Positions 34,742-42,442 of a stretch of DNA of 64,000 nt are shown here, piece by piece. Made by a program: the position numbers and the translations under genes. The notes under the pieces are model-generated. The model did not search any database. It saw only the letters and a list, made by a program, of their open reading frames with translations, and was not told where the DNA came from. Every line of letters starts with the position of its first letter. The stretch's first letter is position 1. Source of the stretch: Dyadobacter chenwenxiniae (GTDB lineage Bacteria; Bacteroidota; Bacteroidia; Cytophagales; Spirosomataceae); contig NZ_CP094997.1 in assembly GCF_022869785.1 (NCBI RefSeq), positions 1,550,001 through 1,614,000 on the forward strand. Reading direction: 5' to 3'.

Positions 34742-34935
34742 TTGGCCTCCGCCGTAGTGGCGGTCACCTGTTTGGCATCGCTGTTCCAGAAGTCGGGATG
34801 GATTTTTTTGCCAAGGGAAATGTCAGTGTCGGTTCCGTCGATGGTAATCCTGACATAGATGGGTGCTTTTCCGTCCTTGGAGGCCTTGCCCCGATATAGC
34901 CAGAAAAGCAATGACAGATTTTGTTTGAACTTCAT
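34738..34935 (-). CDS. Integrase N-terminal arm-binding domain (split from the core by a frameshift)
   Basis: A 65-residue frame: MKFKQNLSLLFWLYRGKASK, then IYVRITIDGTDTDISLGKK and FWNSDAKQV. This is the first domain of Bacteroidota-type tyrosine integrases, which binds arm sites of the attachment region. Its stop (TGA) overlaps the ATG of the core frame. It shows the same domain as the decayed remnant at 8690-9022. The sequence following both stops is collinear with the intact domain order, so the break is recent. Confidence 0.85.
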   Translation of the reverse strand: MKFKQNLSLLFWLYRGKASKDGKAPIYVRITIDGTDTDISLGKKIHPDFWNSDAKQVTATTAEAK

Positions 34936-35008
34936 GCTCGCACATTTTAAGGTTGGTAATTGTGTCCGTGGAGAACCTTAAATCAAAACCGCCTCAATCA
35001 AACATCTG

Positions 35009-35061
35009 ATTCGGTCACCTAATTTACCGAATCCAACAGGTGACCGAATAGGTGACCGAAT
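35009..35061. promoter_or_regulatory. Operator-like repeats upstream of the integrase
   Basis: ATTCGGTCACCT (35009-35020) is the inverse of AGGTGACCGAAT, which occurs twice in tandem with a 12-bp step (35038-35049 and 35050-35061). They lie 75-125 bp upstream of the integrase N-terminal start, in the position of arm sites or an integrase/excisionase operator. The left remnant has the same sites with one symmetrical base-pair change. Confidence 0.65.
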
Positions 35062-35136
35062 GGATTGGATCATTATGATTCAGACTGACCTACCTTTTTG
35101 CAAAATGTGCTGATTATCAATGCATTTTAAACAAGA

Positions 35137-35158
35137 AAGGCACACTTTCGTGTGCCTT
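35137..35158 (-). terminator. Terminator after tRNA-Lys
   Basis: An 8-bp stem (AAGGCACA, 6-nt loop, TGTGCCTT) directly downstream of the tRNA 3' end on the minus strand, followed by a short T/C-rich tail. The left att copy has a matching hairpin. Confidence 0.7.
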
Positions 35159-35160
35159 CT

Positions 35161-35176
35161 GTGATCCCGCTGGGAT
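35161..35176 (-). repeat. Right attachment-site repeat within tRNA-Lys
   Basis: GTGATCCCGCTGGGAT covers the discriminator, acceptor 3' strand and start of the T arm of tRNA-Lys and is identical to 9238-9253. Integration here rebuilds the tRNA, which remains intact. Confidence 0.8.
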
Positions 35177-35234
35177 TCGAACCCAGGACCCATACATTAA
35201 AAGTGTATTGCTCTACCAGCTGAGCTACGGAATC
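35162..35234 (-). tRNA. tRNA-Lys (anticodon UUU)
   Basis: A 73-nt tRNA without encoded CCA. Acceptor stem GATTCCG pairs with CGGGATC, the anticodon stem ATACA/TGTAT encloses loop CTTTTAA with anticodon TTT, and the T loop is TTCGAAT. The 3' end is the integration target of the island. Confidence 0.93.
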
Positions 35235-35315
35235 GCTTTGCAACTTTTTTATAAATTGGATTTGCACGAGGCGTTTCCGTAATTGCGATGCAAAAGTAGA
35301 ATTCTAAAAAGTATA

Positions 35316-36050
35316 ATGCAAGCCCTGAGTAAGAAATACCTGTTATTTTGGATTTTTTTGGGAACCTTCCTGCCTGCCGGAACGGCTTTATCTGCCAATA
35401 AAAAAGAGTTAAAAATGGCTGATTCTCTGTTCGCTATGGCACGGTACCCTGAATCGCTGGTGCTTTACAAAAAAAATTTTAGCGAGGATGAAAAAAATAA
35501 CCAAAGCCTGTTATTGAAACTGGCTTTCTTGGCCGAGAAGACCAATAACTATACGGATTGCCTCTTTTATCTCAGCAAAGTTGCCCTCACAAACCCTTCC
35601 CGCCGACTTTTTGAAAAAATGGACAAATTGGCTGCTGAACAAAATCTAACCGGCTATGAATTCGACGATTACAACTATTTTATAATTTTTTATAGAAGAT
35701 ATGGTGATTACATTCCAATATTGCTTCTAACTTTGGGGACGTACATTGTCGTCATTATGGTGACAAAAGTTCGGAGAGGGGAGCCGATCTTGCAGATCCA
35801 TAAAGTATCAATTGTAGTATATCTGCTTGTATTACTGGGTATTCTGAATGTTCCGTCCCTATACCGGACATGCATTATTGTGAATGAAAACACCTTTCTT
35901 AGAGACGAACCGTCGTCGGCGGCGGCGGTGATTGATCGGGTGGGGAAGGGGCATAAGCTGACGATCGTCGGCTCTGTGGACCATTGGAACCGGGTTATCT
36001 GGAACAATCAGATTGTGTACATACGCAAAAGTGACCTGTGGAATATTTAG
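35316..36050 (+). CDS. TPR-like and SH3-domain membrane protein
   Basis: A 244-residue protein starting at ATG 35316, with an N-terminal signal or anchor (LLFWIFLGTFLPAGTALS). Residues about 35-110 are TPR-like helices (MADSLFAMARYPESLVLYKK), followed by two transmembrane helices (about 128-147 and 160-180) and a bacterial SH3 domain (about 180-244: NTFLRDEPSSAAAVIDRVGK then the GHKLTIVG strand). Such proteins resemble BatE-type or surface-sensing proteins in Bacteroidota; the exact role is unknown. The divergent tRNA-Lys lies 80 bp upstream. Confidence 0.75.
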   Translation: MQALSKKYLLFWIFLGTFLPAGTALSANKKELKMADSLFAMARYPESLVLYKKNFSEDEKNNQSLLLKLAFLAEKTNNYTDCLFYLSKVALTNPSRRLFEKMDKLAAEQNLTGYEFDDYNYFIIFYRRYGDYIPILLLTLGTYIVVIMVTKVRRGEPILQIHKVSIVVYLLVLLGILNVPSLYRTCIIVNENTFLRDEPSSAAAVIDRVGKGHKLTIVGSVDHWNRVIWNNQIVYIRKSDLWNI

Positions 36051-36127
36051 AGGGCGGTCCGGGTATCATTTTTGTTACGAGATAAGTTTATATATTTAAC
36101 GGTTAAATTTTTTTAAATTAATGATGT

Positions 36128-36586
36128 ATGAAAAAGCCAATGAAACGTTTTTTACTATTGATCGCAGGAGTTGTAATGTTAGGTTTTGTGTCATCTTGCA
36201 AAGAGGAAGGTCCTCACAAAGATGACATTGTGAAGTTCTCCGCAGTAATAAATAGTAGTGCTACTGTTCCGAAAGCTACTTCTGCTGGTCAAGGCACAGG
36301 TGTTTTTGAATACAACAAAAATACCATGGAATTGAAATACAACATTAATTATCAAAATGTTACGCCCACGTCTGTGAATATTCACAGCGCGAACCCAGCT
36401 TGGGAAGCAGGCCCGCTGTTGTTCACTTACGCTGCAAGTGGTAACCAGGTTCAGGGAACGCAAAAATTGAACGTGGAACAACAAACCATGTTGATCCTTG
36501 GAATGCTTTACGTGAACATTCCTACCAAGGAAAATATTTTTGGTGAAATTCGCGGACAAATCGTGGCCGACAAATTCGAAGAATAA
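36128..36586 (+). CDS. CHRD-domain lipoprotein
   Basis: A 152-residue lipoprotein: signal peptide to the lipobox VSSC (Cys24), then a CHRD domain (about 38-150) with the typical TSAGQGTGVFEYNKNTMELK strand pair, a short loop with NIHSANPAW, and the terminal motif LYVNIPTKENIFGEIRGQI. CHRD domains occur in chordin and in many bacterial secreted proteins; function here is unknown. Its downstream terminator has been split by the IS element. Confidence 0.85.
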   Translation: MKKPMKRFLLLIAGVVMLGFVSSCKEEGPHKDDIVKFSAVINSSATVPKATSAGQGTGVFEYNKNTMELKYNINYQNVTPTSVNIHSANPAWEAGPLLFTYAASGNQVQGTQKLNVEQQTMLILGMLYVNIPTKENIFGEIRGQIVADKFEE

Positions 36587-36658
36587 GATTTCAACATACC
36601 AATAAAAAAGGCTTGCAGCGAACGTGGACTGAACCCCAAAAGTTGGACGAGTTAAGAT

Positions 36659-37501
36659 TTAACGATTAGTGTGATGAGCCCGGTATTGAGCCGGGCTCAT
36701 TCCATTTAAATTAAGCCTGATCCTATCTTTGTTGTAATAGTGAATGTAATCTTTGATGTCTTTTTTGAGCTCATCAATGCTTTGATATTTGTTCAGGTAG
36801 AACAATTCCGATTTAATTGTTCCAAAAAAGTTTTCAATAATAGCGTTGTCCAGGCAATTGCCTTTTCTGGACATACTTTGGGTAATGCCTTTTGATTTGA
36901 GCATTTTTTGATATTCACTCATTTGGTATTGCCATCCCTGATCCGAATGTAGCACCAGGCTTTCTGGCTTATTTATCTTTTTAAATGCGGTTTTGAGCAT
37001 TTGTGTGACTTGTTTGAAATTAGCCGATTCAGATAGGCTATAACTGATGATTTCTCCATTAAAGAGATCAATAATAGGAGATAGAAAAAGTTTTTTGTCT
37101 TTCACCCTGAACTCAGAGACATCCGTTGCCCATTTCTGTGATGGCTTTATAGATTTAAAATCCCTGTTGAGGATGTTGGGCGCTACCTTGCCTGTCTGAC
37201 CTTTGTAAGAGCGGTACTTTTTGGCGCGGACCAGCGATTTAAGGTCCATGGCCTTCATCAGCTTTAAGACCGTTTTATGGTTGATGTTGCTGCCCATCTT
37301 ACGGATAGTCATTGTAATGCGACGGTAGCCGAACCTTCCCTTATGCCGATCATAAACTTGCCTGATCTGCCTTCGCGCGTCTTTATACTTGCTGTCGGCA
37401 GCGCTATTTTTAATATGGTAGTAGAAATTACTTCTGGGTATTTCAAAGAGGTCCAAAAGCAATTCAAGCGGGTATTTCTGCCTTAACCCATGGATTGTCA
37501 A
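36659..37501 (-). CDS. IS3-family transposase OrfB (DDE integrase core)
   Basis: A 280-residue IS150-type transposase catalytic subunit. It has an N-terminal HTH_21 part (about residues 45-105) followed by an rve domain: D in TDVSEFRV, D in VLHSDQGWQYQ and E in NCLDNAIIENFFGTIKSE (the DDE triad). The frame starts within the end of orfA and is in the -1 phase, so a fusion protein would be made by -1 frameshifting on the AAGAAAAAG stretch. A TTG overlapping the orfA stop is the only local start. Confidence 0.92.
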   Translation of the reverse strand: MTIHGLRQKYPLELLLDLFEIPRSNFYYHIKNSAADSKYKDARRQIRQVYDRHKGRFGYRRITMTIRKMGSNINHKTVLKLMKAMDLKSLVRAKKYRSYKGQTGKVAPNILNRDFKSIKPSQKWATDVSEFRVKDKKLFLSPIIDLFNGEIISYSLSESANFKQVTQMLKTAFKKINKPESLVLHSDQGWQYQMSEYQKMLKSKGITQSMSRKGNCLDNAIIENFFGTIKSELFYLNKYQSIDELKKDIKDYIHYYNKDRIRLNLNGMSPAQYRAHHTNR

Positions 37502-38016
37502 CGCTTTTTCTTTTGCGCAGCTTCCTTCTCGCGGATTAAGGCATCCAGCTTTTTTAGCAAGTCATTCTCTGCCCTCAGGCGCAGGTTCTCGTTTTCGAGC
37601 TCCTCCAATCGGGTCAATGGACCGTATGTTTTAATGATCTTGGGTTTGTTTTTCATAGACCTGGGCCTGCCACGGGCCGTGATAAAACCATCTATACCAA
37701 ACTGCTCATACTGCCTGATCCAGACATGTAAAGTACTCATGCTGGGTATTTTAAATTTGAAGCAGCACTCATTCAAAGATAAGCCCTGGTTCTGATAAGC
37801 ATGCACGACTTGTTGCTTAAATTCTTTTGTGTAATTGTGCCCGTATTGCGGCAAAAGGCTTGAACCCCCGCCTTGCTTATAATGTCCAATCCATTTTTGC
37901 ACACTGGATTTAGCAATCTTAAAGCGTCTGGATAATTCATTGATACCATCACCGGCTAGATAGGCTTTAACGACCTTTAGCCTGAAAGCTACACTGTGTT
38001 TTCTGTTTTTGCCCAT
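37498..38016 (-). CDS. IS3-family OrfA (helix-turn-helix subunit)
   Basis: A 172-residue protein with two helix-turn-helix units: GINELSRRFKIAKSSVQKWI and NECCFKFKIPSMSTLHVWI, then a leucine-zipper-like coiled coil (LEELENENLRLRAENDLLKK). Its length matches IS150 InsJ-type orfA. The frame is intact. It binds the terminal inverted repeats. Confidence 0.92.
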   Translation of the reverse strand: MGKNRKHSVAFRLKVVKAYLAGDGINELSRRFKIAKSSVQKWIGHYKQGGGSSLLPQYGHNYTKEFKQQVVHAYQNQGLSLNECCFKFKIPSMSTLHVWIRQYEQFGIDGFITARGRPRSMKNKPKIIKTYGPLTRLEELENENLRLRAENDLLKKLDALIREKEAAQKKKR

Positions 38017-38090
38017 AAAAAAGCCCCCAAGAAGTGTCTAACTTTTTGGGGGCAGTGCAACGTTGCAAGCCTTTTTTATGCTGAAGGCAC

Positions 38091-39326
38091 TTATTTTTTC
38101 TTCTTTTTCCGTTTGGCAGTTTCGTAATCTTCCACTTCCTTCATTAACGATTTGAGGTCGTCGGTGGTGTCGGCAGTGAAATCAATCGTTTGCGAGTAGT
38201 CGGTTGTGCTGATGTTCAGAACGTCGATGGGTTTGTCCAGGTACGTTTGGATTTCTTCGAGCATGGGTTTTTCGTCCGGACTGCAAAAGGACACAGCGCG
38301 TCCTTTTTGCGTTCCGCGTCCTGTCCGCCCCACGCGGTGGACGTAATTTTCAGCTTGTTCGGGAAGATCGTAATTTACCACATAATCCACATTGGCAATA
38401 TCAATTCCCCTTGCGCTGACGTCGGTGGCGATCAGGACTTTTACATTGCCTTTTTTGAATTCATTGAGAGCAGTAAGTCGGTCGGCTTGTTCTTTATCTC
38501 CGTGAATGGTCAGGCTTTGTATTTCCATTCTTTCCAAAGCATTGAAAACCCTTTCGGCGCGAACTTTGGTGCGCACAAAAACGAGGATCTTGCTATCTGG
38601 ATTTTCTTTAATGACCCGCTCTAAAAAGAACCGTTTGTCGTCCATGGCCACAAACGCCACGGAATGCGTGATATTTTTAGCAACCCGGTCATTGGGTGAA
38701 ATTTGAATGCGTATGGCGTTTTTTACGAGCGAATAAGCCAGTTTCTTTATCTTTTCATTAATCGTGGCAGAAAAGAACAGGGTTTGTCTGCTTTTGGGAA
38801 GGAATTTGATCAGGTCCTGAATGTCTTTGATAAAACCGAGATCCAGCATGTGATCAGCCTCGTCCAGGATCAGGATTTCAATACGGTCGAGCTTAATATA
38901 ACCCTGACTTACCAGGTCGAACATTCTGCCCGGCGTGGAAACGAGCACGTCAATGCCCTTTTCCAACTGCGCAATCTGAGGACCTTGTTCTACGCCGCCA
39001 AAAACACTGAATGCTTTTACCCTGGTATACTGCGCGAGTTTGGTAAAAACCTCCGTGATCTGAATCGCCAGCTCCCTGGTGGGGACCATTACTACACATT
39101 TAATGTCCTCTGCGCGGCTGGAAACCTTTTGTTTGTGCAACTTATCAATGACCGGAATGGCAAAAGCGGCGGTCTTTCCCGTGCCCGTTTGTGCAATAGC
39201 CAGCACATCTTCACCCTTCATGATCGCAGGAATAGCTTTGAACTGAATGTCAGTCGGCTTTTTTAATCCGGCCGCGTCCAGGCTTCTTTTGATCTCAGGG
39301 GCAATGTGGTAATCTTCGAATTTCAT
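38091..39326 (-). CDS. DEAD-box ATP-dependent RNA helicase
   Basis: A 411-residue RNA helicase from ATG 39326. The Q motif lies near KPTDIQFKAIPAIM, Walker A is AQTGTGKT (about 45-52), motif Ia is PTRELA, motif II DEAD is LILDEADHM, motif III is SAT, and motif VI is HRVGRTGR. The C-terminus ends in a short basic tail (ETAKRKKKKK), as in RhlE-type helicases that act on rRNA or mRNA. The gene lies right beyond the IS element on the minus strand. Upstream in-frame codons (to 39359) are not family-like. Confidence 0.92.
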   Translation of the reverse strand: MKFEDYHIAPEIKRSLDAAGLKKPTDIQFKAIPAIMKGEDVLAIAQTGTGKTAAFAIPVIDKLHKQKVSSRAEDIKCVVMVPTRELAIQITEVFTKLAQYTRVKAFSVFGGVEQGPQIAQLEKGIDVLVSTPGRMFDLVSQGYIKLDRIEILILDEADHMLDLGFIKDIQDLIKFLPKSRQTLFFSATINEKIKKLAYSLVKNAIRIQISPNDRVAKNITHSVAFVAMDDKRFFLERVIKENPDSKILVFVRTKVRAERVFNALERMEIQSLTIHGDKEQADRLTALNEFKKGNVKVLIATDVSARGIDIANVDYVVNYDLPEQAENYVHRVGRTGRGTQKGRAVSFCSPDEKPMLEEIQTYLDKPIDVLNISTTDYSQTIDFTADTTDDLKSLMKEVEDYETAKRKKKKK

Positions 39327-39477
39327 AAAAAATGGATTGGTAAGGCGGCTGACGAGCACGCCGCCTTCTTAAAACTGTCCAAAGATACGCTGTTATCCAA
39401 GACCTCCCGATTAATTATTGCCATCCTGCGCACACAAGCTGCTCCGCGTCTTTTGCGCGGCATCTGAGGGGAACACA

Positions 39478-40371
39478 TCAAGATTCCGCTTCCTCCTGTT
39501 TAAAAGCTTCCTCGATCAGCTCTTTCTGCCGCTCCGACAGATTTACAGGAATTTTTACATCAAACGTAACATACAGATCACCAAAGCTTTCTGCTTTTTT
39601 ATAAACGGGAAAACCTTTGCCCTTTAACCTTACAACACTTCCATTTTGCGTCTCCGGTTTGATAGGAAGCTTCACTTTCCCGCTCAGTGTCTCAATAACG
39701 AGCTCACCGCCAAGTAGTGCAGTACGAAGATCCAGTTCTGCTTTCTGGTGAATATTGTTGCCGTCGCGGCGAAGTTTGTCGTCGGGAGCGATGTTGAATG
39801 TGATAAAAAGGTCACCGTTCTGACCTCCGCTCGCACCCGGGCCGCCGTGTCCCGCAATCTTGATCGTCTGTCCGTTCTGAATGCCTGCCGGAACGGTTAT
39901 GCGAATGTTTTTGCCGTTTACGGTGATGGTTTTCTTCTGTGTTTGGTAGGCTTCCTGCAATGTCAGATGCAATTCTGCCTGGTAATCCTGCCCGCGCAAT
40001 GTGCGTTGCCGGCCGCCGCCGAAGCCGCTCGAGGAGCCGAACATGGATTCAAAGAAATCGGAAAAATCCCCGCCGCCTGTTTGCCATTGCCCTTGCTGGC
40101 GCGTGGAACTGGCACGGGACTGGCGTGCTTTCTCAAACTCTTCGCTATATTGCCAGTCCTTCCCGTACTTGTCGTATTTTTTCCGTTTCTCCGGGTCGCT
40201 GAGCACTTCGTTAGCCTCATTCAGTTCCTGAAATTTTTTCTCGGCCTCCTTGTCGTTCGGGTTCACGTCGGGATGATATTTCCTGGCCAGTTTGCGGTAA
40301 GCGTTTTTTATGTCTTTGTCCTGCGCACTTTTATCTACGCCAAGGATCTGGTAATAATCTACGAATGGCAT
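39478..40371 (-). CDS. DnaJ-class co-chaperone (CbpA-like)
   Basis: A 297-residue protein with the J domain at residues 4-66 including the HPD motif (RKYHPDVNPND), a Gly/Ser-rich linker with FFESMFGSSSGFGGG, and the two-part DnaJ C-terminal substrate-binding domain (about 125-290). It lacks the zinc-finger Cys repeats of DnaJ itself, so it is CbpA type. It probably stimulates DnaK. It stands alone, upstream of the helicase gene on the same strand with a gap of about 150 bp. Confidence 0.9.
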   Translation of the reverse strand: MPFVDYYQILGVDKSAQDKDIKNAYRKLARKYHPDVNPNDKEAEKKFQELNEANEVLSDPEKRKKYDKYGKDWQYSEEFEKARQSRASSTRQQGQWQTGGGDFSDFFESMFGSSSGFGGGRQRTLRGQDYQAELHLTLQEAYQTQKKTITVNGKNIRITVPAGIQNGQTIKIAGHGGPGASGGQNGDLFITFNIAPDDKLRRDGNNIHQKAELDLRTALLGGELVIETLSGKVKLPIKPETQNGSVVRLKGKGFPVYKKAESFGDLYVTFDVKIPVNLSERQKELIEEAFKQEEAES

Positions 40372-40428
40372 AATTTAAAATTTGGTCGATTTAGGTTAAT
40401 GAATCATTCATTCACGATCGCACTCACG

Positions 40429-40650
40429 TTATTTGCGATCGAGCATTTTCAGATACAAGTCTTCTACTTTTTTCCTTGCCCAAGGCGTTTTCCTTAAAAA
40501 CTTCAAACTGGATTTCACACTTGGTTCAAACTGAAAGCTGTTAATATTAATGTGATAACCCATTTGTTCCCAACCGTAATATTCCACCAGCTCGTTCAGA
40601 ATCGCTTCCAGGGTTTTGCCGTGAAGCGGATTATTGGGTTGTCCTTCCAT
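40429..40650 (-). CDS. VF530 family protein (DUF2132)
   Basis: A 73-residue protein matching the VF530 family: NPLHGKTLEAILNELVEYYG, then FQFEPSVKSSLKFLRKTPWA and RKKVEDLYL. These small DNA-binding-like proteins are widespread and uncharacterised. The length is normal. It is upstream of the DnaJ-like gene on the same strand with 57 bp between, possibly co-transcribed. Confidence 0.9.
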   Translation of the reverse strand: MEGQPNNPLHGKTLEAILNELVEYYGWEQMGYHININSFQFEPSVKSSLKFLRKTPWARKKVEDLYLKMLDRK

Positions 40651-40744
40651 GTTTTAAAAAGAATGTTGCCTTTGTTTTAAAGTAGATTTATCCAATTAAA
40701 TAATTATTATGCTTGACGATTAGTTCAAACATTAAATCCTGCTT

Positions 40745-41725
40745 ATGGATCAGATTAAATGGGGCATCATTGGCTGCGGTAATGTTACCGAAGTCAAAAG
40801 CGGCCCGGCTTTCAATAAGGTTGCCAATTCAACGCTGGTTGCGGTTATGCGCCGTGATGCCGAAAAAGCGGCGGATTACGCTCAGCGTCACAATGTTCCC
40901 AAATGGTATGCCGATGCGGACGAGCTCATTAACGACCCCGATGTTAACGCGATATACATTGCAACGCCCCCCGATGCGCACGAAGAACTGGCGATTAAGG
41001 CCATGAAGGTAGGCAAGCCTGTCTACATTGAAAAGCCCATGGCGCGTGACGGGGCCGAATGTGAGCGTATCAATGCATTTAGCAGGGAGAGCGGCGTGCC
41101 CGTTTTCGTGGCATTTTACCGCCGGGCGCTCGATTATTTTCTCAAAGTAAAAGAACTCGTGGATAGCAAAGTGATCGGTGACGTGCGGTTTGTGAACATT
41201 TGCCTGCAGTGGCAGCCCTACGAAGAGGAGACAGGTCCGAATCCGAAGCCGCGCTGGAGGGTGGACCCTAAAATTTCGGGTGGCGGGCATTTTCATGACC
41301 TGGCATCGCATCAGTTTGATTTCCTTGAATTCATGTTCGGGCCTGTTAAACATGCATCCGGCATTGCACGGAACCAGGCGGGATTGTATGACGCGGACGA
41401 CATTGTGGTAGCCAATTACGAGTTTGAGTCGGGCGTTCTGGGTAACGGAAGCTGGTGTTATACCATTAATAAAGAGCAGCGCGAGGACGAAGCTCAGATT
41501 ATTGGCTCAAAGGGCAGGATCACTTTTTCGTTTTTTGAAAAATTTGACATTAAGGTGGAAACGGAATCCGGGACTGAGATTATTAACATTCCGTATCCGC
41601 AGCACGTGCAACAGCCTTTGATTGATTCGATTGTGAGGGAGTTACGCGGTGAAGGGAAATGCCCGAGCAACGGGGAAACAGGCGCGAGGGCGAACCATAT
41701 CATGGATTGGATTACAGGGAAGTAA
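40745..41725 (+). CDS. Gfo/Idh/MocA family NAD(P)-dependent oxidoreductase
   Basis: A 326-residue cytoplasmic enzyme. The N-terminal Rossmann fold has the dinucleotide loop GIIGCGNVTE (residues 6-15) and the EKPMARDGAEC motif with the catalytic Lys (about 97-98). The C-terminal GFO_IDH_MocA domain has the conserved GGGHFHDLASHQFD histidine motif. Substrates in this family are sugars, inositol or related compounds; the specific one is not predictable. It precedes a small lysine-rich protein gene on the same strand. Confidence 0.9.
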   Translation: MDQIKWGIIGCGNVTEVKSGPAFNKVANSTLVAVMRRDAEKAADYAQRHNVPKWYADADELINDPDVNAIYIATPPDAHEELAIKAMKVGKPVYIEKPMARDGAECERINAFSRESGVPVFVAFYRRALDYFLKVKELVDSKVIGDVRFVNICLQWQPYEEETGPNPKPRWRVDPKISGGGHFHDLASHQFDFLEFMFGPVKHASGIARNQAGLYDADDIVVANYEFESGVLGNGSWCYTINKEQREDEAQIIGSKGRITFSFFEKFDIKVETESGTEIINIPYPQHVQQPLIDSIVRELRGEGKCPSNGETGARANHIMDWITGK

Positions 41726-41779
41726 TTTTTTTATAGTTTTACAGTTATTCTATCATCTTAAACTCAAAATTCAATAGTC

Positions 41780-41893
41780 ATGGCCAAAGGTAAAAATCTT
41801 GACAAGGGTAGCACTAAAAAGGAGCCTGAGAAGAACCTGAAAGAGAAACGTGCTGAAAAAAAGGCGAAAAAAGATAGTAAGAAAGAGTATTAA
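41780..41893 (+). CDS. Small lysine-rich protein, 37 residues
   Basis: ATG 41780 to TAA 41893: MAKGKNLDKGSTKKEPEKN, then a run of Lys, Glu and Ala ending KKDSKKEY. It is highly charged and resembles small basic proteins that are common in Bacteroidota genomes with unknown role. It is followed directly by a long hairpin terminator and is convergent with the next gene. Confidence 0.65.
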   Translation: MAKGKNLDKGSTKKEPEKNLKEKRAEKKAKKDSKKEY

Positions 41894-41909
41894 TAAATTG
41901 CTAAATTAG

Positions 41910-41964
41910 TTGTCAGCCTGAGCGGACCGGGCCGCCCGGCGACCCGGTCCGCTCAGGCTGACAA
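41910..41964. terminator. 22-bp perfect hairpin between convergent genes
   Basis: Two 22-nt arms (41910-41931 and 41943-41964) are perfectly complementary around an 11-nt GC-rich loop. They lie between the stop codons of convergent genes at 41893 and 41969. The arms begin with TTGTCAGCC and end with GGCTGACAA, and the GC content makes it very stable, a bidirectional barrier for both genes. Confidence 0.85.
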
Positions 41965-41968
41965 AGTC

Positions 41969-42271
41969 TTAATAGATCTCCCGGTTTGTCTTGTATTTAG
42001 CGAGCTTCTTCTTTGCCCGGACGATTTTTGAATGTATCTTATTCTTCTCATCCGGCGTCATCAAGTCGTCGGCCTGGGCTTTTTCTATGGTTGCCTGGAT
42101 CACATCCTGCTCACGTTGCAATTTGGCGTATTCCAGTTCCGTCAGTTTCTTGTTTCTATAGGCTGCTTTAACTTCCGAATTAAGCTTTTTTAGCTCGGAT
42201 TTGAAGTTTTGCGCATGCACTTTATGTGCGCTTACAAAGAAAAAGAGCGTGGCGATAAGGAAATATTTCAT
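41969..42271 (-). CDS. Small secreted helical protein
   Basis: A 100-residue protein with a signal peptide (residues 1-20, ending AHKVHAQ) and a mature part that is a lysine-rich coiled coil (KKLTELEYAKLQREQDVIQA). No domain is recognised. It is predicted to be periplasmic. It is convergent with the small lysine-rich gene. Confidence 0.65.
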   Translation of the reverse strand: MKYFLIATLFFFVSAHKVHAQNFKSELKKLNSEVKAAYRNKKLTELEYAKLQREQDVIQATIEKAQADDLMTPDEKNKIHSKIVRAKKKLAKYKTNREIY

Positions 42272-42442
42272 CGGGTTTGTTTGTAAAATAATAGAATAGT
42301 TGCGTTCAATTTCCTTGTGAATATAAGCGCATGGGAAAGGAAAGTAAAAATATCAATGTGTAAATGGCTGCGGATTTGAGCAAGTTTCAGGTTGGGTAAC
42401 TGCGTTTGGGAAGCCAATTTTGTATAACAAATTATCAATCCT

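Larger units (their letters stand above)
9238..35176. mobile_element. Genomic island integrated in tRNA-Lys(UUU)
   Basis: About 25.9 kb lie between two 16-bp direct repeats derived from the tRNA-Lys 3' end, with a tyrosine-family integrase reading away from the tRNA at the right end. The cargo is rich in defence-type and regulatory genes: Gabija-like pair, ImmA/P63C, FRG and alarmone synthetase-like genes, XRE and excisionase-like HTH proteins. It contains many short decayed frames and looks more AT-rich than the flanks. I see no relaxase, coupling protein or type IV secretion genes, so any transfer would depend on a helper. Its integrase frame is split by one base, so mobility is doubtful. 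Confidence 0.78.
36625..38059 (-). mobile_element. IS3-family insertion sequence, IS150 type
   Basis: A 1,435-bp element. Left end TGGACTGAACCCCAAAAG and right end (reverse complement) TGCACTGCCCCCAAAAAG form imperfect inverted repeats that continue as GTTGGAC and GTTAGAC. A 3-bp ACG is repeated at both sides (36622-36624 and 38060-38062). Two transposase frames overlap in the order and phase of the family. It sits in the loop of a former terminator: AAAAAAGGCTTGCA on the left and TGCAAGCCTTTTTT on the right are now 1.4 kb apart. Confidence 0.9.

Noticed and set aside
39748..40497. A 249-codon plus-strand frame
   Set aside because: It lies opposite the DnaJ-like gene, whose J domain and C-terminal domain are clear; the plus frame reads as antisense of that GC-rich gene.
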